From JAEUUM01 sp038326165 (lineage in GTDB: Bacteria > Bacteroidota > Bacteroidia > Chitinophagales > Saprospiraceae): DNA of 64,000 bases. Shown here piece after piece: positions 39,231 to 49,390 of this stretch. The stretch lies in the NCBI GenBank assembly GCA_038326165.1, contig JBBQJT010000008.1, positions 18,571 to 82,570 on the forward strand, given 5' to 3'. Position 1 is the first letter of the stretch, and each line of letters starts with the position of its first letter. The notes below the pieces were generated by a model. The model was not told the DNA's origin and made no database searches. It saw only the letters and a program-made list of their open reading frames with translations. A program made the position numbers and the translations under genes.

Positions 39231-39734
39231 TTACTTAGTTTCATTCACGTTTAATTCAAACAATTCATTGGTTAAGTCATCAATGAATTTATGAAATTCC
39301 TTCAATTCTTTAGGCGTTCGCATCTTTTCTTTGACCACCTTAACTTGATCTTTTACTTTCAGTTCTACCGTTGTTACCGGTGCATCCTGTATTTCACGAA
39401 ATTCGTCTGGATAATAGTCATTCATATCCCAAACTTTCAATTCATTGGCTTTTCGAATAATTGAATTGATTTGAGCAATTGTAGCTTGTGCAGTAAATTC
39501 ACCAGTTTTGGGTACGTGGTTCATTCCCTTGTAGATAACAGTGCCATTTGACATGAAACTCACATCATAAATAGGACACTTGCCAAAACAACCACCACGC
39601 TTCAATTTGCAAATAGCAATTGGTTTTTCAGGCGTTTCATACAAAGGAAATTCTTCCTTAGCCGGAACATTTTTCTTTTGGCATGAAATCAATATCAATG
39701 TTAAAGAAACCAAACTGATGAATAGAATTCGCAT
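39231..39734 (-). CDS. DUF6438-like lipoprotein
   Basis: 167-residue predicted lipoprotein: MRILFISLVSLTLILISCQK with a lipobox ending at Cys18. The rest matches the DUF6438 pattern: CKLKRGGCFGKCPIYDVSF (three closely spaced cysteines), GTVIYKGMNHVPKTGEF, and the W-x-M-x-D-Y segment KVWDMNDYYPDE. Function unknown. It sits three bases downstream of yidC and eight upstream of purM, so it is co-transcribed with both. Confidence 0.8.
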   Translation of the reverse strand: MRILFISLVSLTLILISCQKKNVPAKEEFPLYETPEKPIAICKLKRGGCFGKCPIYDVSFMSNGTVIYKGMNHVPKTGEFTAQATIAQINSIIRKANELKVWDMNDYYPDEFREIQDAPVTTVELKVKDQVKVVKEKMRTPKELKEFHKFIDDLTNELFELNVNETK

Positions 39735-39737
39735 AGT

Positions 39738-41591
39738 TTATTTTTTATTTTTATCCTTTAATGCGCGCTGTTCCTTCATCATTGTTTCCAATCTTTCCTG
39801 AAATCCACCTTGTTTCTTGGGCTTACTGCGGTAAGCTTCGAGTTTTACGAGGATTTTGTCATGATCGATGAAATACTTCTTGATACCCAAATTCTGTGCA
39901 ATATTAAGTAAATTACTAAAAACCAGATAACAACTCAATCCAGAGGCAAAGTTATTGAAGAATACCACGAATATAACCGGCATGGCATACTGCATAACCT
40001 TCATCATCTGCGCATTCTGTCCCATTGCATCCATGTCCTTCATGGTATAATAACTGTAAGCCAGCGTCGATATCATCCACAACAAAGAAAATAAGCTGAT
40101 GTGATCACCATAAGCTGGTATACTGAACCCGAGTTGGTAAATACTATCATACGAGGATAAGTCAGTAGCCCAAAGAAATGATTGTTGCCTGAATTCTATC
40201 GAGGATGGAAAGAAACGATATAAGGCAAGCCAAATTGGCATTTGAACCAACATGGGCAAACAACCTCCCAAGGGATTGACACCAAATTCGCGGTACAAAC
40301 TCATGGTTTCAACCTGTTGTGTTTGCGTATCATCCGGGTGCTTGTCTTTAATCTTTTGTATATAAGGTTTCAAAGAAGTCATCCTTGCTTGTGATTTCAT
40401 CATCTTGAGCGTCAATGGCAACAAGGCCAATTTTACGAGTAAAGTCAGGATGAGAATTACGATTCCAGCACTTCCAATGTATTTCAACAAGAATGCAAAC
40501 AGTGGATGCATGATCCATCTGTTAATAGTGCCAAAGATTGAAGAACCAAAAGAAATGATGTCTTCCAGATTCATTTTATAAGCCTGCAAGCGGTCAAATT
40601 CATTAGGGCCAACATAAAAATCCATTTGTAAGCTGGCAGCATTTGGATTGGGAATATTGAATTTGATATTGGAATACGCTTTCTTAAGGTCTGGTGATTT
40701 GTCATCTTGCATCTCTGTACCCACAACAGCAGAACTAAATTTGTCCTTGGCAATTAAGCTTGAATTGAAAAATTGATGCGTGTGACTGATCCATTTTACA
40801 GGAGCTTCAAGATTATCTTCATCTGTTTTCTGACAATTGCAATAGTCTGGATTCTCCTCAGCGATTTTAAAATTAACTGTACTGTAGTTCTTTTCGTAAC
40901 CAGTATTCTTTTCAATACGATCCATGAAATTGACCCAGTTCAACTCCAATTGCTTGACACTCGGATTCCAATCAGCTCCAAGTCCAGCCAAATCAACACG
41001 GTAAGCAATATTGTAACTGTTGGGTTCGATAGAATAAGTTTGAGTAAATGATTTCCCATCGCCAAAATCTGCTTTAAAACTGATTGTGTTGGCATTCTTG
41101 GTACCTTTGAAGAAAATATTCTTGGATTGCAAAGGAGCAGACTTTCCAATGGGTAAAATATAGGAGAATTCATTTTTGGTATCCTCCAGCAAGTATAACT
41201 CGTTCTTGATCTCCTTCTGAGTAGAATCCTGGCTAATCTTTATGTACTTTTTCAGAAGCACTTTTGATACTTTTCCCCCTTTGGATGAGAACCAAATCTT
41301 AAAAACATCATTCTCAAGAGTGATTTGTTCATCAGTACCGACAAGCGCAGTTGCATAGTTGGCACCAAAATCATTTGTAATTTTTGCAATTGAAGCAGAA
41401 TCAGAAACCTTGACTGATGGAAGTATTTTTTCAGCAGGAACATTCGCTTTTTCAGCCAAGGCGATACTATCGCGTTTCAATTTATCCTTTGCTAATTGCT
41501 CCTTGGATGGGGCATTCATGCGCATCCAGGCAAAAAACAATAAGAAAATTAATGCAAACCCAATGGCATTGGTAATTTTAGCACGATCCAT
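39738..41591 (-). CDS. yidC: Membrane protein insertase YidC
   Basis: 617-residue YidC/Oxa1 insertase that places proteins into the inner membrane with or without Sec. The N-terminal helix (about 6-24) is followed by a large periplasmic beta domain (about 60-350). The C-terminal five-helix core begins near residue 370, with AGIVILILTLLVKLALLPLT, the MTSLKPYIQKIKDK loop and GGCLPMLVQMPIWLALYRF. The C-terminal tail is basic. First gene of a leftward unit with the DUF6438 and purM genes. A possible -7 element (TAATTTTG, minus strand, 41628-41621) lies 30 nt upstream. Confidence 0.95.
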   Translation of the reverse strand: MDRAKITNAIGFALIFLLFFAWMRMNAPSKEQLAKDKLKRDSIALAEKANVPAEKILPSVKVSDSASIAKITNDFGANYATALVGTDEQITLENDVFKIWFSSKGGKVSKVLLKKYIKISQDSTQKEIKNELYLLEDTKNEFSYILPIGKSAPLQSKNIFFKGTKNANTISFKADFGDGKSFTQTYSIEPNSYNIAYRVDLAGLGADWNPSVKQLELNWVNFMDRIEKNTGYEKNYSTVNFKIAEENPDYCNCQKTDEDNLEAPVKWISHTHQFFNSSLIAKDKFSSAVVGTEMQDDKSPDLKKAYSNIKFNIPNPNAASLQMDFYVGPNEFDRLQAYKMNLEDIISFGSSIFGTINRWIMHPLFAFLLKYIGSAGIVILILTLLVKLALLPLTLKMMKSQARMTSLKPYIQKIKDKHPDDTQTQQVETMSLYREFGVNPLGGCLPMLVQMPIWLALYRFFPSSIEFRQQSFLWATDLSSYDSIYQLGFSIPAYGDHISLFSLLWMISTLAYSYYTMKDMDAMGQNAQMMKVMQYAMPVIFVVFFNNFASGLSCYLVFSNLLNIAQNLGIKKYFIDHDKILVKLEAYRSKPKKQGGFQERLETMMKEQRALKDKNKK

Positions 41592-41721
41592 TTATAAGCT
41601 ATGTTGGTGATTTAAGGGTGCAAAATTAGTAATTAACTCGATCTTATCAGAACAAAATGATTTTTTGATCTGGTTTCAAGTAAAGAAGATGGATTCTACA
41701 AATGAAACCTGAGGAATGAGC

Positions 41722-41755
41722 AAAAAAAAAGAGTAACTCAGGCTATGAGCTACTC
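41722..41755 (-). terminator. Intrinsic terminator of the five-gene leftward operon
   Basis: On the minus strand GAGTAGCTCA and TGAGTTACTC pair with one mismatch, followed by nine T residues. It lies 110 nt after the stop of the 1515-residue protein gene. Confidence 0.85.
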
Positions 41756-41865
41756 CATTCAAAGGTAAACAACAACAATCATATTACTTAGAACAAAACC
41801 AATGCCAAAAACGCATAATTTAAAAATAACATACATTTTTTTCAAATATATAAGCGATTGGCAGG

Positions 41866-44800
41866 TTATTCTTTCACGGGTTGCCCTGAAGACTTAACAC
41901 GTTCCATAAACAATGATGCTGTTGCGGCTGAAACAGCCTGTATTTCATAAACCTCATCATCAGGCATTTTTTTGATCAGATCTTTAGTTTTTAATTTTAA
42001 TGAAGCATCTGTAAACTCAGTATTGTTGCTACAGACACTCAATATGCCTTGTGCATAACCAAAAAAGTAGAAGTTTTCGTTTGGTGCCTTAATGTAGATA
42101 TACAATCGATCGTCATCATCAGTTGAAGGCATTCTGGCCTCTACCGAACAATTGACCATCTTGTTAATCATTTGACCGTTGATAGCAGCCAATCCATTCA
42201 CTTCCTTGGTGGTGATGAAACTTTCATATTCAGGATCCCATTTCATGCTCAACTTGCTGAATAAAAAGGTAAACTTGGTCATTTCTTTAGGCAGTTCTAA
42301 TGTTCGGACTTTCATTGCTGATAGAATGGGTTGTAACACAGCATCATCAGGGATAAACTCAGAGAGTGCTTTGTCATAAAATAAGCCTTGTCCGTAATCA
42401 ACAAAATTGGTCTCAAAGGTGCTGCTTCTAAGGTCGTTGATTGTGATATTTAATAAAACTTCCGGCACAATCATTTCAACGCCCATCATTGCCTCAACTT
42501 TTACTATAGGCAGCTTAATTTGATCAATTGCTTTGCTTGTATCAATAGTTGCAAACTCAGTTTCAATTCTGCCCGCACATGTTGTTTTGATGAACTTCAA
42601 ATCTGAGCCAATGCCCAACTTACCCTCTCCTTCTACTTTTCCATCATAACTGTTAAAAACAAATTTATTTCCACGCAACCCCGCTCCAAACACCTTTATA
42701 CTGTCACCAAACACAAACTGATCTTTACCTGTTTCGTATTTCATGAATCCTTTGATATCCAAAACTGCTCTATCCTTGCGCAAATAGGTAGGCATCATTA
42801 TCCGAGGATACACTTGTCCAGTAGATTTGGAGAGAAACATCCCACATCTTACTGGATCACCCTCTATATTCTTTGCTGCGCCAAACGGAAGAAAAACTTT
42901 TTCTCTGTTTACGGGATTATCAATTGAGAACCAACTCTTGGCTTTAAAAATTGGAGATTCCAAAGCTACAAAACCTTTAAAATTGATATTCGGAGTATTG
43001 CCTTTCATCTGGAAAGTTCCCTGAAAACGGATCTTTTCGCCCAAATAAAAATTTGCTGAATCTTTGATAGTTGCTTCACCCGAAGTCAATGTGGCTTTTT
43101 CTGAAGCCTTACCCTTCCCTACTCTTTGACCAATAATGCTATTCAAATAGACTTTTTGATCATGTTGAGGAACATTGTAGGTATAATATCCTTTTGCCTC
43201 ATATAGTTTTTTGCCTTTAACATTTACCGTGGCATCTTCAATGACGTGAAATTTACTTGAAGTGTCAGCAACTATTCTGGCATTCTTTAAGGTGCCCATT
43301 TGACCTCCCTTGGTTATTTCGATGGTAGCAGTATCTATTGGATAAATCATTGCATCACAACTTGCTATTTGCTTGACACCACCTATTTTTAATAGGTTGG
43401 TTTTTAGGTCATAAAACGCCGAAACTCCTCTAAATTTCAGACTGTCCTGTTCTGGAGCAAAACACTGAAACAATGCTGGTTTTTCGGGATCCGAGCGGAA
43501 AGTGATGGTTTCATTTTTCATGTCCCACTCAAATTCATTCATGGAAGTGCGGTACTTATTGTAAGGCATTGTTGTTGAAATCTCGGTGGAGTTTGCTATG
43601 AAATTTCCTCTTTGAGATTCAAAATCAAGATTCCCTTGTATGTTCCTTGTATCAAATGCAAGATCCTCAGAACCTACTGCCCGAATTTTTAGATCCATCG
43701 TATCTGCACTGGCTGAAAAAGCTCCAAAATCAAAGTTCTTGGAATCGGCTAAGCCTTTCTCCCAATTCAGCGTTCCACTTGCTTTCAGGCCATTGGGTGT
43801 CATTATGATTAGACCTTTCAGAGTATGAACTGCTTCGCGAAACAATGAGAATGCGTTGTTTTTAGAGCGTATGAACATCGTGTCCTGGTATGGATTCCAA
43901 TCCACCTTAACGTCCTTACCTACTACTTCGGGAAAAATTGCCTTACCTTCTTTTCCCTCACTGATGGTGAACAATTGAGCACTTGCAGAAGCTTTTCTTG
44001 GAAAAAACAATAAGTCATCGGAATCAAACGCACTGCGAATATACTTCAGATTGCCCTTGCCAATGAGTCCCTTATTGCTCAAAACAACATCACCTTTAAA
44101 AGCTCCTTTACCGCCGTAAGCCGGATATCCATCCTCCGGAGTCTTTGACGTAAAGCCAAATGATTTGTCTTCCATGACTTGAATAGTCTCTGAAAACATT
44201 GGAAATACACCCGTTGAATGAAATCTACCTTTGAATCTTAAATCGTCTGCAGTGTAATCGTTCAAGCCTTGAATACTAAATTTATCCAGTTCAAAAAAGA
44301 AAGAATCACGCTTATAAATACCGTCAAAAATATCCAATTTATCATAAAATACATAACTCAATCCTTTGGATTGAATACTTGGAAAACCCGCAACTTTTTG
44401 AACCCCACTTTTGTTGCTGGGTGCATCAATACTCAACACTCCAAAAGCTTGCTCAATTCGAGAGGACATTGCATTTGCTAAGGCTTGACCATTTTTGTCT
44501 TTCTCACCTGAGGGTACATATAAATCGAGATATTTTATGGAATCCAATTGAATCTGCCATTTGTTGTAATCAAAATGAAAACCTGTCCCAATCATTGAAC
44601 CAAATCCGGCAAAGACTTTACCCTTAAAGTCCATATTTCGACCTTTTTTCATGGTAACTTCTTCATTCAATGGCTTAGCAGCAACTCTGCGCAGTTTTGA
44701 AAATTCAATCTTGTCAACAGCATGCAAGTATATATTGCCAGACCGCAAGCTGAATTCTGCATTGTTGTTGGATGTCTTGGATATCAAACGCAGTGCATCA

Positions 44801-46413
44801 AAATCAACTTTTTTGACACTCGCATCAGCAAAGTGATTCACTTTAGGCTTTAATTCAACCAAGCTGCGCTCCACATCATACTCTACAAATCCAGCTGCTA
44901 TTAGCTCGTACAACAGTGTTTGCACATTATCGGGGCTGAATTTTGGATCAATGGCTTTAGCAAAAGTCTCTATCTCCATGCTAGTGCCATTTGAGGCCAT
45001 TGCTCTTTTGAGGTTGGAGATTGGGTTGATAGTTGAAACGTTTTGCAACTTGCGGTATAATGTTTCGTCATAATATTTGTCCGATTCGAATGAAGCCTCC
45101 TCGCGACCTTTGGCTATGGCAAGGCTTTTCTCACCAAAAATGATACTGTCTTTGTCCAGGTACCATTTTATTTTTTCAACGTCAACCACTATGTTGTGGT
45201 AGGTATCTTTAAATAAACTCTTGTCAGAACCTCGATTGGTTCGCTCAAGCCCCAACTCTCTGGTCTTGATGTTGTATCTGAAATTGGTAGAAGAATGCGA
45301 GAGAGAATCATCGGAAAAATAAACAACTGAACGCACTTGGTCAGAAGTGACACGGTCGCCTTTGCGAATGATAAAGAGGTTGGATGTGCCAAAATAAACC
45401 AACTTACCTGCTTCATTTGAAATTTCAAGACGGGCTTTAGATTCCTTTTCACCATATCCATAAACAGAAGTTCCTTCTAGTCTAAATCCGCCTGTATATT
45501 TCACACCACCGCCCAATTCATTAATTTCCAACACTTTATCATAGGATTCAAATCTAGGATAAGATCCTTCAGTCACTTTATTTTCGACCACCAATTTATC
45601 TTGAAAATTGCCTTTGACTGTTCTTGACCCAAATAAAATTGGATAAGTAAGTGTAGCATTAGAAGCATCGTATTGATTCTTCTTTAGTTGGATATTGTAG
45701 GTGTCCAATTGAACAAATGCATCCTTCATATCAAAGCGTGACCACATCACCTTACCACCCGCTCCTTTCCATGAATCCGATAATGGCAGCAATATGCCTC
45801 TGGTGTTTTTGATTTCGATGGAATCGGTCTTTCTCGTACAGATCAAATCCAAATCCTCAAATTCTATTGATATGATTTTATTTTCATAATTCAATTTATA
45901 TCTGTCTTTTCCTGTTCTCCAGGTGTGACCTCCAGGGGATTTTCTCAGGGCATTCTCAGCAAAAAAATCTTTTGAAAAGGTCAAAAAATCCAAATAATCA
46001 TTGAATTTTCGATTCACTACATCGGCGAGCATTTTTTCCAATATTTCATTCCAATATTTAAAATTGGAACCATGTTGGGGCAATCGCTTAATGTTCAACA
46101 AAGCCTCAATATAGGATTTGAAGTATGGATTGGGTGAAAGTTTTTGAGCGAGCATGACATTGCACATTTGTCTGATCTTTGCCAATTCCACTTCATCGAA
46201 ACCACCCTTTTTGGTGGCTTTGATGAAATCATCCATCAGATTATCTGTTACTTCCGTCTTTGATGAAGTAAAGAACAGATCGAATTCTTTTATAAAAGCG
46301 GCTTGATCATCTGGAAAAGGTTCAGTTCGGACTTGAGCCATCAAAGGAAGTGCAAATATCAAGCAGATAAGGACTTGAACTATTTTTATTTTGTACAGGT
46401 ATGACATATCCAA
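41866..46413 (-). CDS. Unrecognised 1515-residue exported beta-rich protein
   Basis: I do not recognise this family beyond its being a large exported protein. A signal peptide (about 1-26, hydrophobic IVQVLICLIFALPLMA, then Q) is followed by a helical segment (about 30-150), a long beta-rich region, a short helical, possibly winged-helix-like insert (about 480-540, ETFAKAIDPKFSPDNVQTLL) and more beta-rich sequence to a short C-terminal helix. The beta regions repeat short strands of the type G-x-(L/F)-x-(F/V)-x-G. They often describe 'layers' such as KGAFKGDVVLSNKGLIGKG and GKVEGEGKLGIGSDLKF, reminiscent of beta-helical lipid-bridge (AsmA/LptA-like) folds, but no motif proves this. It overlaps prmA by 28 nt and is the last gene of its operon. 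Confidence 0.75.
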   Translation of the reverse strand: MDMSYLYKIKIVQVLICLIFALPLMAQVRTEPFPDDQAAFIKEFDLFFTSSKTEVTDNLMDDFIKATKKGGFDEVELAKIRQMCNVMLAQKLSPNPYFKSYIEALLNIKRLPQHGSNFKYWNEILEKMLADVVNRKFNDYLDFLTFSKDFFAENALRKSPGGHTWRTGKDRYKLNYENKIISIEFEDLDLICTRKTDSIEIKNTRGILLPLSDSWKGAGGKVMWSRFDMKDAFVQLDTYNIQLKKNQYDASNATLTYPILFGSRTVKGNFQDKLVVENKVTEGSYPRFESYDKVLEINELGGGVKYTGGFRLEGTSVYGYGEKESKARLEISNEAGKLVYFGTSNLFIIRKGDRVTSDQVRSVVYFSDDSLSHSSTNFRYNIKTRELGLERTNRGSDKSLFKDTYHNIVVDVEKIKWYLDKDSIIFGEKSLAIAKGREEASFESDKYYDETLYRKLQNVSTINPISNLKRAMASNGTSMEIETFAKAIDPKFSPDNVQTLLYELIAAGFVEYDVERSLVELKPKVNHFADASVKKVDFDALRLISKTSNNNAEFSLRSGNIYLHAVDKIEFSKLRRVAAKPLNEEVTMKKGRNMDFKGKVFAGFGSMIGTGFHFDYNKWQIQLDSIKYLDLYVPSGEKDKNGQALANAMSSRIEQAFGVLSIDAPSNKSGVQKVAGFPSIQSKGLSYVFYDKLDIFDGIYKRDSFFFELDKFSIQGLNDYTADDLRFKGRFHSTGVFPMFSETIQVMEDKSFGFTSKTPEDGYPAYGGKGAFKGDVVLSNKGLIGKGNLKYIRSAFDSDDLLFFPRKASASAQLFTISEGKEGKAIFPEVVGKDVKVDWNPYQDTMFIRSKNNAFSLFREAVHTLKGLIIMTPNGLKASGTLNWEKGLADSKNFDFGAFSASADTMDLKIRAVGSEDLAFDTRNIQGNLDFESQRGNFIANSTEISTTMPYNKYRTSMNEFEWDMKNETITFRSDPEKPALFQCFAPEQDSLKFRGVSAFYDLKTNLLKIGGVKQIASCDAMIYPIDTATIEITKGGQMGTLKNARIVADTSSKFHVIEDATVNVKGKKLYEAKGYYTYNVPQHDQKVYLNSIIGQRVGKGKASEKATLTSGEATIKDSANFYLGEKIRFQGTFQMKGNTPNINFKGFVALESPIFKAKSWFSIDNPVNREKVFLPFGAAKNIEGDPVRCGMFLSKSTGQVYPRIMMPTYLRKDRAVLDIKGFMKYETGKDQFVFGDSIKVFGAGLRGNKFVFNSYDGKVEGEGKLGIGSDLKFIKTTCAGRIETEFATIDTSKAIDQIKLPIVKVEAMMGVEMIVPEVLLNITINDLRSSTFETNFVDYGQGLFYDKALSEFIPDDAVLQPILSAMKVRTLELPKEMTKFTFLFSKLSMKWDPEYESFITTKEVNGLAAINGQMINKMVNCSVEARMPSTDDDDRLYIYIKAPNENFYFFGYAQGILSVCSNNTEFTDASLKLKTKDLIKKMPDDEVYEIQAVSAATASLFMERVKSSGQPVKE

Positions 46414-47210
46414 TTATCTACTTGGTTAATGGAAATTTTAGTTAATCCGGCTTTAGCCATGGCAGCATCCATGTAGGCCTCATCATCCTTCAAGTAGCCT
46501 GAAGTAATCAAAGTTCCTCCATTTTTGAGCAAGCCAACGATGGTGTCGAGCCTTTCTAATATGATATTACGATTGATATTTGCCAAAATAATATCGTAAG
46601 CTCTTCCTTTAGCTGCATCGATATCACCAGTTATTATCTCGTCTATAACGACATTATTAAGGGCAGAATTGTTGACGGTATTCTCAGTGGACATTGGGTC
46701 GTAATCAATTGCAACCGTATGTCCAGCATTTTTCATTTTTGCCAATATGGCTAATATTCCAGTGCCACAGCCATAATCCAAAACATCTTTATTGGTAAAT
46801 TCCATGTCTTTCATGGCAGTCATAACCATGCTTGTGGTTTGATGATGACCTGTACCAAATGCCATTTTGGGTTCAATTAAAATATGGTGCGCGAGTCCAG
46901 GAATTATTTCATGAAATGGCGCATAAACTTGAACATAATCACCAATCACTACGGTAGGAAAATTCGATTCCCATTCTTCATTCCAATTTACTTCAGCCAA
47001 TGCTTCCATTTGGTAGGTGCATGCTTGCTGTTCGCAAATTTCTTTTAACTCAAGTTTAAACTCTAGTGTAACGGAATCCGACTGGAGGTATCCTTTAAGT
47101 TGGTGCTCTTCTTCTTCAAACATCTCAAAAGCAGTGTTTTCGAGAAGTGCCATCAGTATTTCTTGCTGATCAGGGCTGGCGTGAAATGTAACACAATGAT
47201 ATATTGCCAT
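46386..47210 (-). CDS. prmA: Ribosomal protein L11 methyltransferase
   Basis: 274-residue SAM-dependent methyltransferase that trimethylates lysines of ribosomal protein L11. Motifs: MAFGTGHHQTTSMV, the SAM-binding DYGCGTGILAI, and the post-I acidic residue in AIDYDP; NINRNIIL corresponds to motif IV. The N-terminal substrate-recognition domain is shorter and acidic (FEEEEHQ), as usual in Bacteroidota. It follows folD by three nucleotides. Confidence 0.92.
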   Translation of the reverse strand: MAIYHCVTFHASPDQQEILMALLENTAFEMFEEEEHQLKGYLQSDSVTLEFKLELKEICEQQACTYQMEALAEVNWNEEWESNFPTVVIGDYVQVYAPFHEIIPGLAHHILIEPKMAFGTGHHQTTSMVMTAMKDMEFTNKDVLDYGCGTGILAILAKMKNAGHTVAIDYDPMSTENTVNNSALNNVVIDEIITGDIDAAKGRAYDIILANINRNIILERLDTIVGLLKNGGTLITSGYLKDDEAYMDAAMAKAGLTKISINQVDNWICHTCTK

Positions 47211-47213
47211 AAA

Positions 47214-48098
47214 TTATTTTGGATAAATGAGACCTTGAGCTGCTTTGAGTGTGTTCATCATCAGAGCACAAACCGTCATCGGTCCTACTCCGCCTGGTAC
47301 TGGTGTTATGGCTGAGCATTTGTGCGCAACCCTGTCATAATCTACATCCCCAACCAGACGATAACCCTTAGGATGCTCGGAATCGGATATTCTATTGATA
47401 CCCACATCAATGACTACTGCTCCGTGCTTGACCATATCCTCTTTTACAAATAAGGGTTGACCGAGTGCGGCAACCAAAATGTCTGCTTCGCGGCAAATTT
47501 CAGCTATGTTTTCAGTACGACTGTGTGCAATAGTGACGGTACAATCCCCTGGATAGCCTCTTCGGCTTAACAAGAGCGCCATGGGTGTTCCAACTATATT
47601 GCTCCGTCCAAGCACAACACATCGCTTCCCAGAGGTTTCAATGTGGTGGCGTTCCAACATAGTCATAATTCCCATCGGGGTAGCAGGCAAATATGCAGGA
47701 AGGCCTTGCGCCATGCGGCCAAAATTTTCGGGATGGAAACCATCTACGTCTTTCCTAGGATCGATGGTCAACAATATTTCATCAGCATCGATATGACGTG
47801 GCAGTGGCAGTTGAATAATATAGCCATCAACTTCCGGGTCATTATTGAGTTGGATCACAATATCCAATAATTCCTTTTGAGTAATGGTGCCAGGCATATG
47901 TATCAAAGTGGATCTGAATCCGGCTGTTTCACAGCTTTTGACTTTATTGCCAACATAACTTAAGCTGGCAGGATGATCACCTACTAATACAGCGGCCAAA
48001 TGGGGAGTTCTTCCTCCACTTTTTACTATGTCGGCACTTTGCTTTGCCAATTCTTGAAGCACAATACTGGCAAGTGCTTTTCCATCCAATAATTTCAT
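47214..48098 (-). CDS. folD: Methylenetetrahydrofolate dehydrogenase/cyclohydrolase
   Basis: 294-residue bifunctional enzyme interconverting 5,10-methylene-THF and 10-formyl-THF. It shows the catalytic SYVGNKVKSC lysine motif, GYIIQLPLPRHID, the Rossmann VLGRSNIVGTPMA and the C-terminal PGGVGPMTV. I start at the ATG at 48098. A longer in-frame reading to 48176 is unlikely because this ATG forms an ATGA overlap with the upstream flippase stop (48095-48098). The conserved MKLLDGKALA N-terminus begins here. Confidence 0.95.
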   Translation of the reverse strand: MKLLDGKALASIVLQELAKQSADIVKSGGRTPHLAAVLVGDHPASLSYVGNKVKSCETAGFRSTLIHMPGTITQKELLDIVIQLNNDPEVDGYIIQLPLPRHIDADEILLTIDPRKDVDGFHPENFGRMAQGLPAYLPATPMGIMTMLERHHIETSGKRCVVLGRSNIVGTPMALLLSRRGYPGDCTVTIAHSRTENIAEICREADILVAALGQPLFVKEDMVKHGAVVIDVGINRISDSEHPKGYRLVGDVDYDRVAHKCSAITPVPGGVGPMTVCALMMNTLKAAQGLIYPK

Positions 48099-49390
48099 GA
48101 GACAAAAATTTGATGCGATATTACGAACAATATTCCAAGAACGACAAAACTCATGATGATCAAATTGATATTGCAATATGAATTAAGTGCAATTCCTCTG
48201 CGTGAAAGAAAATAAACTGATAAAATTTTGTCCAATAAATAGGCAATAACTGTACCCAGGGCAATCCCATAAAGACCTAAACAATAAAATAAAACAATGC
48301 TTAAAATTGCATTGACAATCAATTCAATAAAAGCTATTCTGTTCAAGAAACTTTGATATCCACATGCTGACATCACTGTAGAGGAATAAACCCAACGTGT
48401 AGGAATGGCTAACAGCATGATTTGGAACAACAATACGGATTCCTCAAATCTTTTTGAAAAAACAAAGGGAATGATGATTGGTGCCAAAAACATAAAAACA
48501 AAGGCAATTGCAGATTGCTTGATGATCAAACTTCTACTTATGACTTTCAACTGAGCCAAGCCTACATTTTGGTTTTGTACCAATAATGGCAAACTTGCAT
48601 TGCCCAACGAGAAACTCAAGGCAGGCAGAAAAGGAATTTCACGTGCGCCATATCTGTACACTGCAAGCAATTGTGCCTGACCAGTCAACCACAATATCAA
48701 CCAACCATCTATCAAAGGTTGTAAACTCGAAATTACAAAATAAAGACTGTATTTCATCACCTTCCGAACTACTTCCAGAATTTCACGCAGATTGTAGATC
48801 CATTGCAATTTGAAAGCCGAAAAAATCAGAAAACATTTCACAAAATAAACAACAGCTTGAATGGCAATAAAATCAGCCAAAGAGATATCTCCAATCCACA
48901 AACCAATTAGGGCAATTCCAATGAAAGATGTTGAGAGCAAAGTAATCCAAAAACTCAGTTTTAATTTCATGTGCTGAACCAGTAATTGCTCTGAGACGAG
49001 TCCAATAACTTGAAAAAGCAGAAATGCTATTGCCATGATAAGTTGACTAGCTGAACTTTCATAAAATTCGCTTTGGATCCATAAAATCAAACCCAATAAA
49101 GTAGCTAATAACATCGAAAGCAAAAATAACAATGAAGAATATATCGGCAACTTGATTCTAAAGCTTTCCTTGTCTGCCAAAAATGCTTGAATCATCCCAT
49201 TGACCCAAAAACCAGAAAGGCCATTGCCCAAAAGAAGTATGTATTCATAAAATCCTATTTGAGACATGCTCAATGAGGACCTCGCCATGATAATGGCGGT
49301 GCACAACAACAGCAATTGGCGACAGGCAGTAATAAACTGAAGTGCTTGAACAGAATCGAGAAAAATTTGCTTGAAATAGCGGACCATCAT
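48095..49390 (-). CDS. Polysaccharide flippase/MATE-like membrane protein
   Basis: 431-residue membrane protein with 12 to 14 predicted helices, similar in layout to Wzx/oligosaccharide flippases (MOP superfamily). Hydrophobic helices alternate with short basic loops, and the first helix is preceded by VRYFKQIFLDSVQALQF. It may move a lipid-linked sugar across the inner membrane. No glycosyltransferase genes lie nearby, so the substrate is unknown. It overlaps the saccharopine dehydrogenase stop (ATGA, 49387-49390) and the folD start, making translation-coupled links on both sides. Confidence 0.75.
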   Translation of the reverse strand: MMVRYFKQIFLDSVQALQFITACRQLLLLCTAIIMARSSLSMSQIGFYEYILLLGNGLSGFWVNGMIQAFLADKESFRIKLPIYSSLLFLLSMLLATLLGLILWIQSEFYESSASQLIMAIAFLLFQVIGLVSEQLLVQHMKLKLSFWITLLSTSFIGIALIGLWIGDISLADFIAIQAVVYFVKCFLIFSAFKLQWIYNLREILEVVRKVMKYSLYFVISSLQPLIDGWLILWLTGQAQLLAVYRYGAREIPFLPALSFSLGNASLPLLVQNQNVGLAQLKVISRSLIIKQSAIAFVFMFLAPIIIPFVFSKRFEESVLLFQIMLLAIPTRWVYSSTVMSACGYQSFLNRIAFIELIVNAILSIVLFYCLGLYGIALGTVIAYLLDKILSVYFLSRRGIALNSYCNINLIIMSFVVLGILFVISHQIFVS

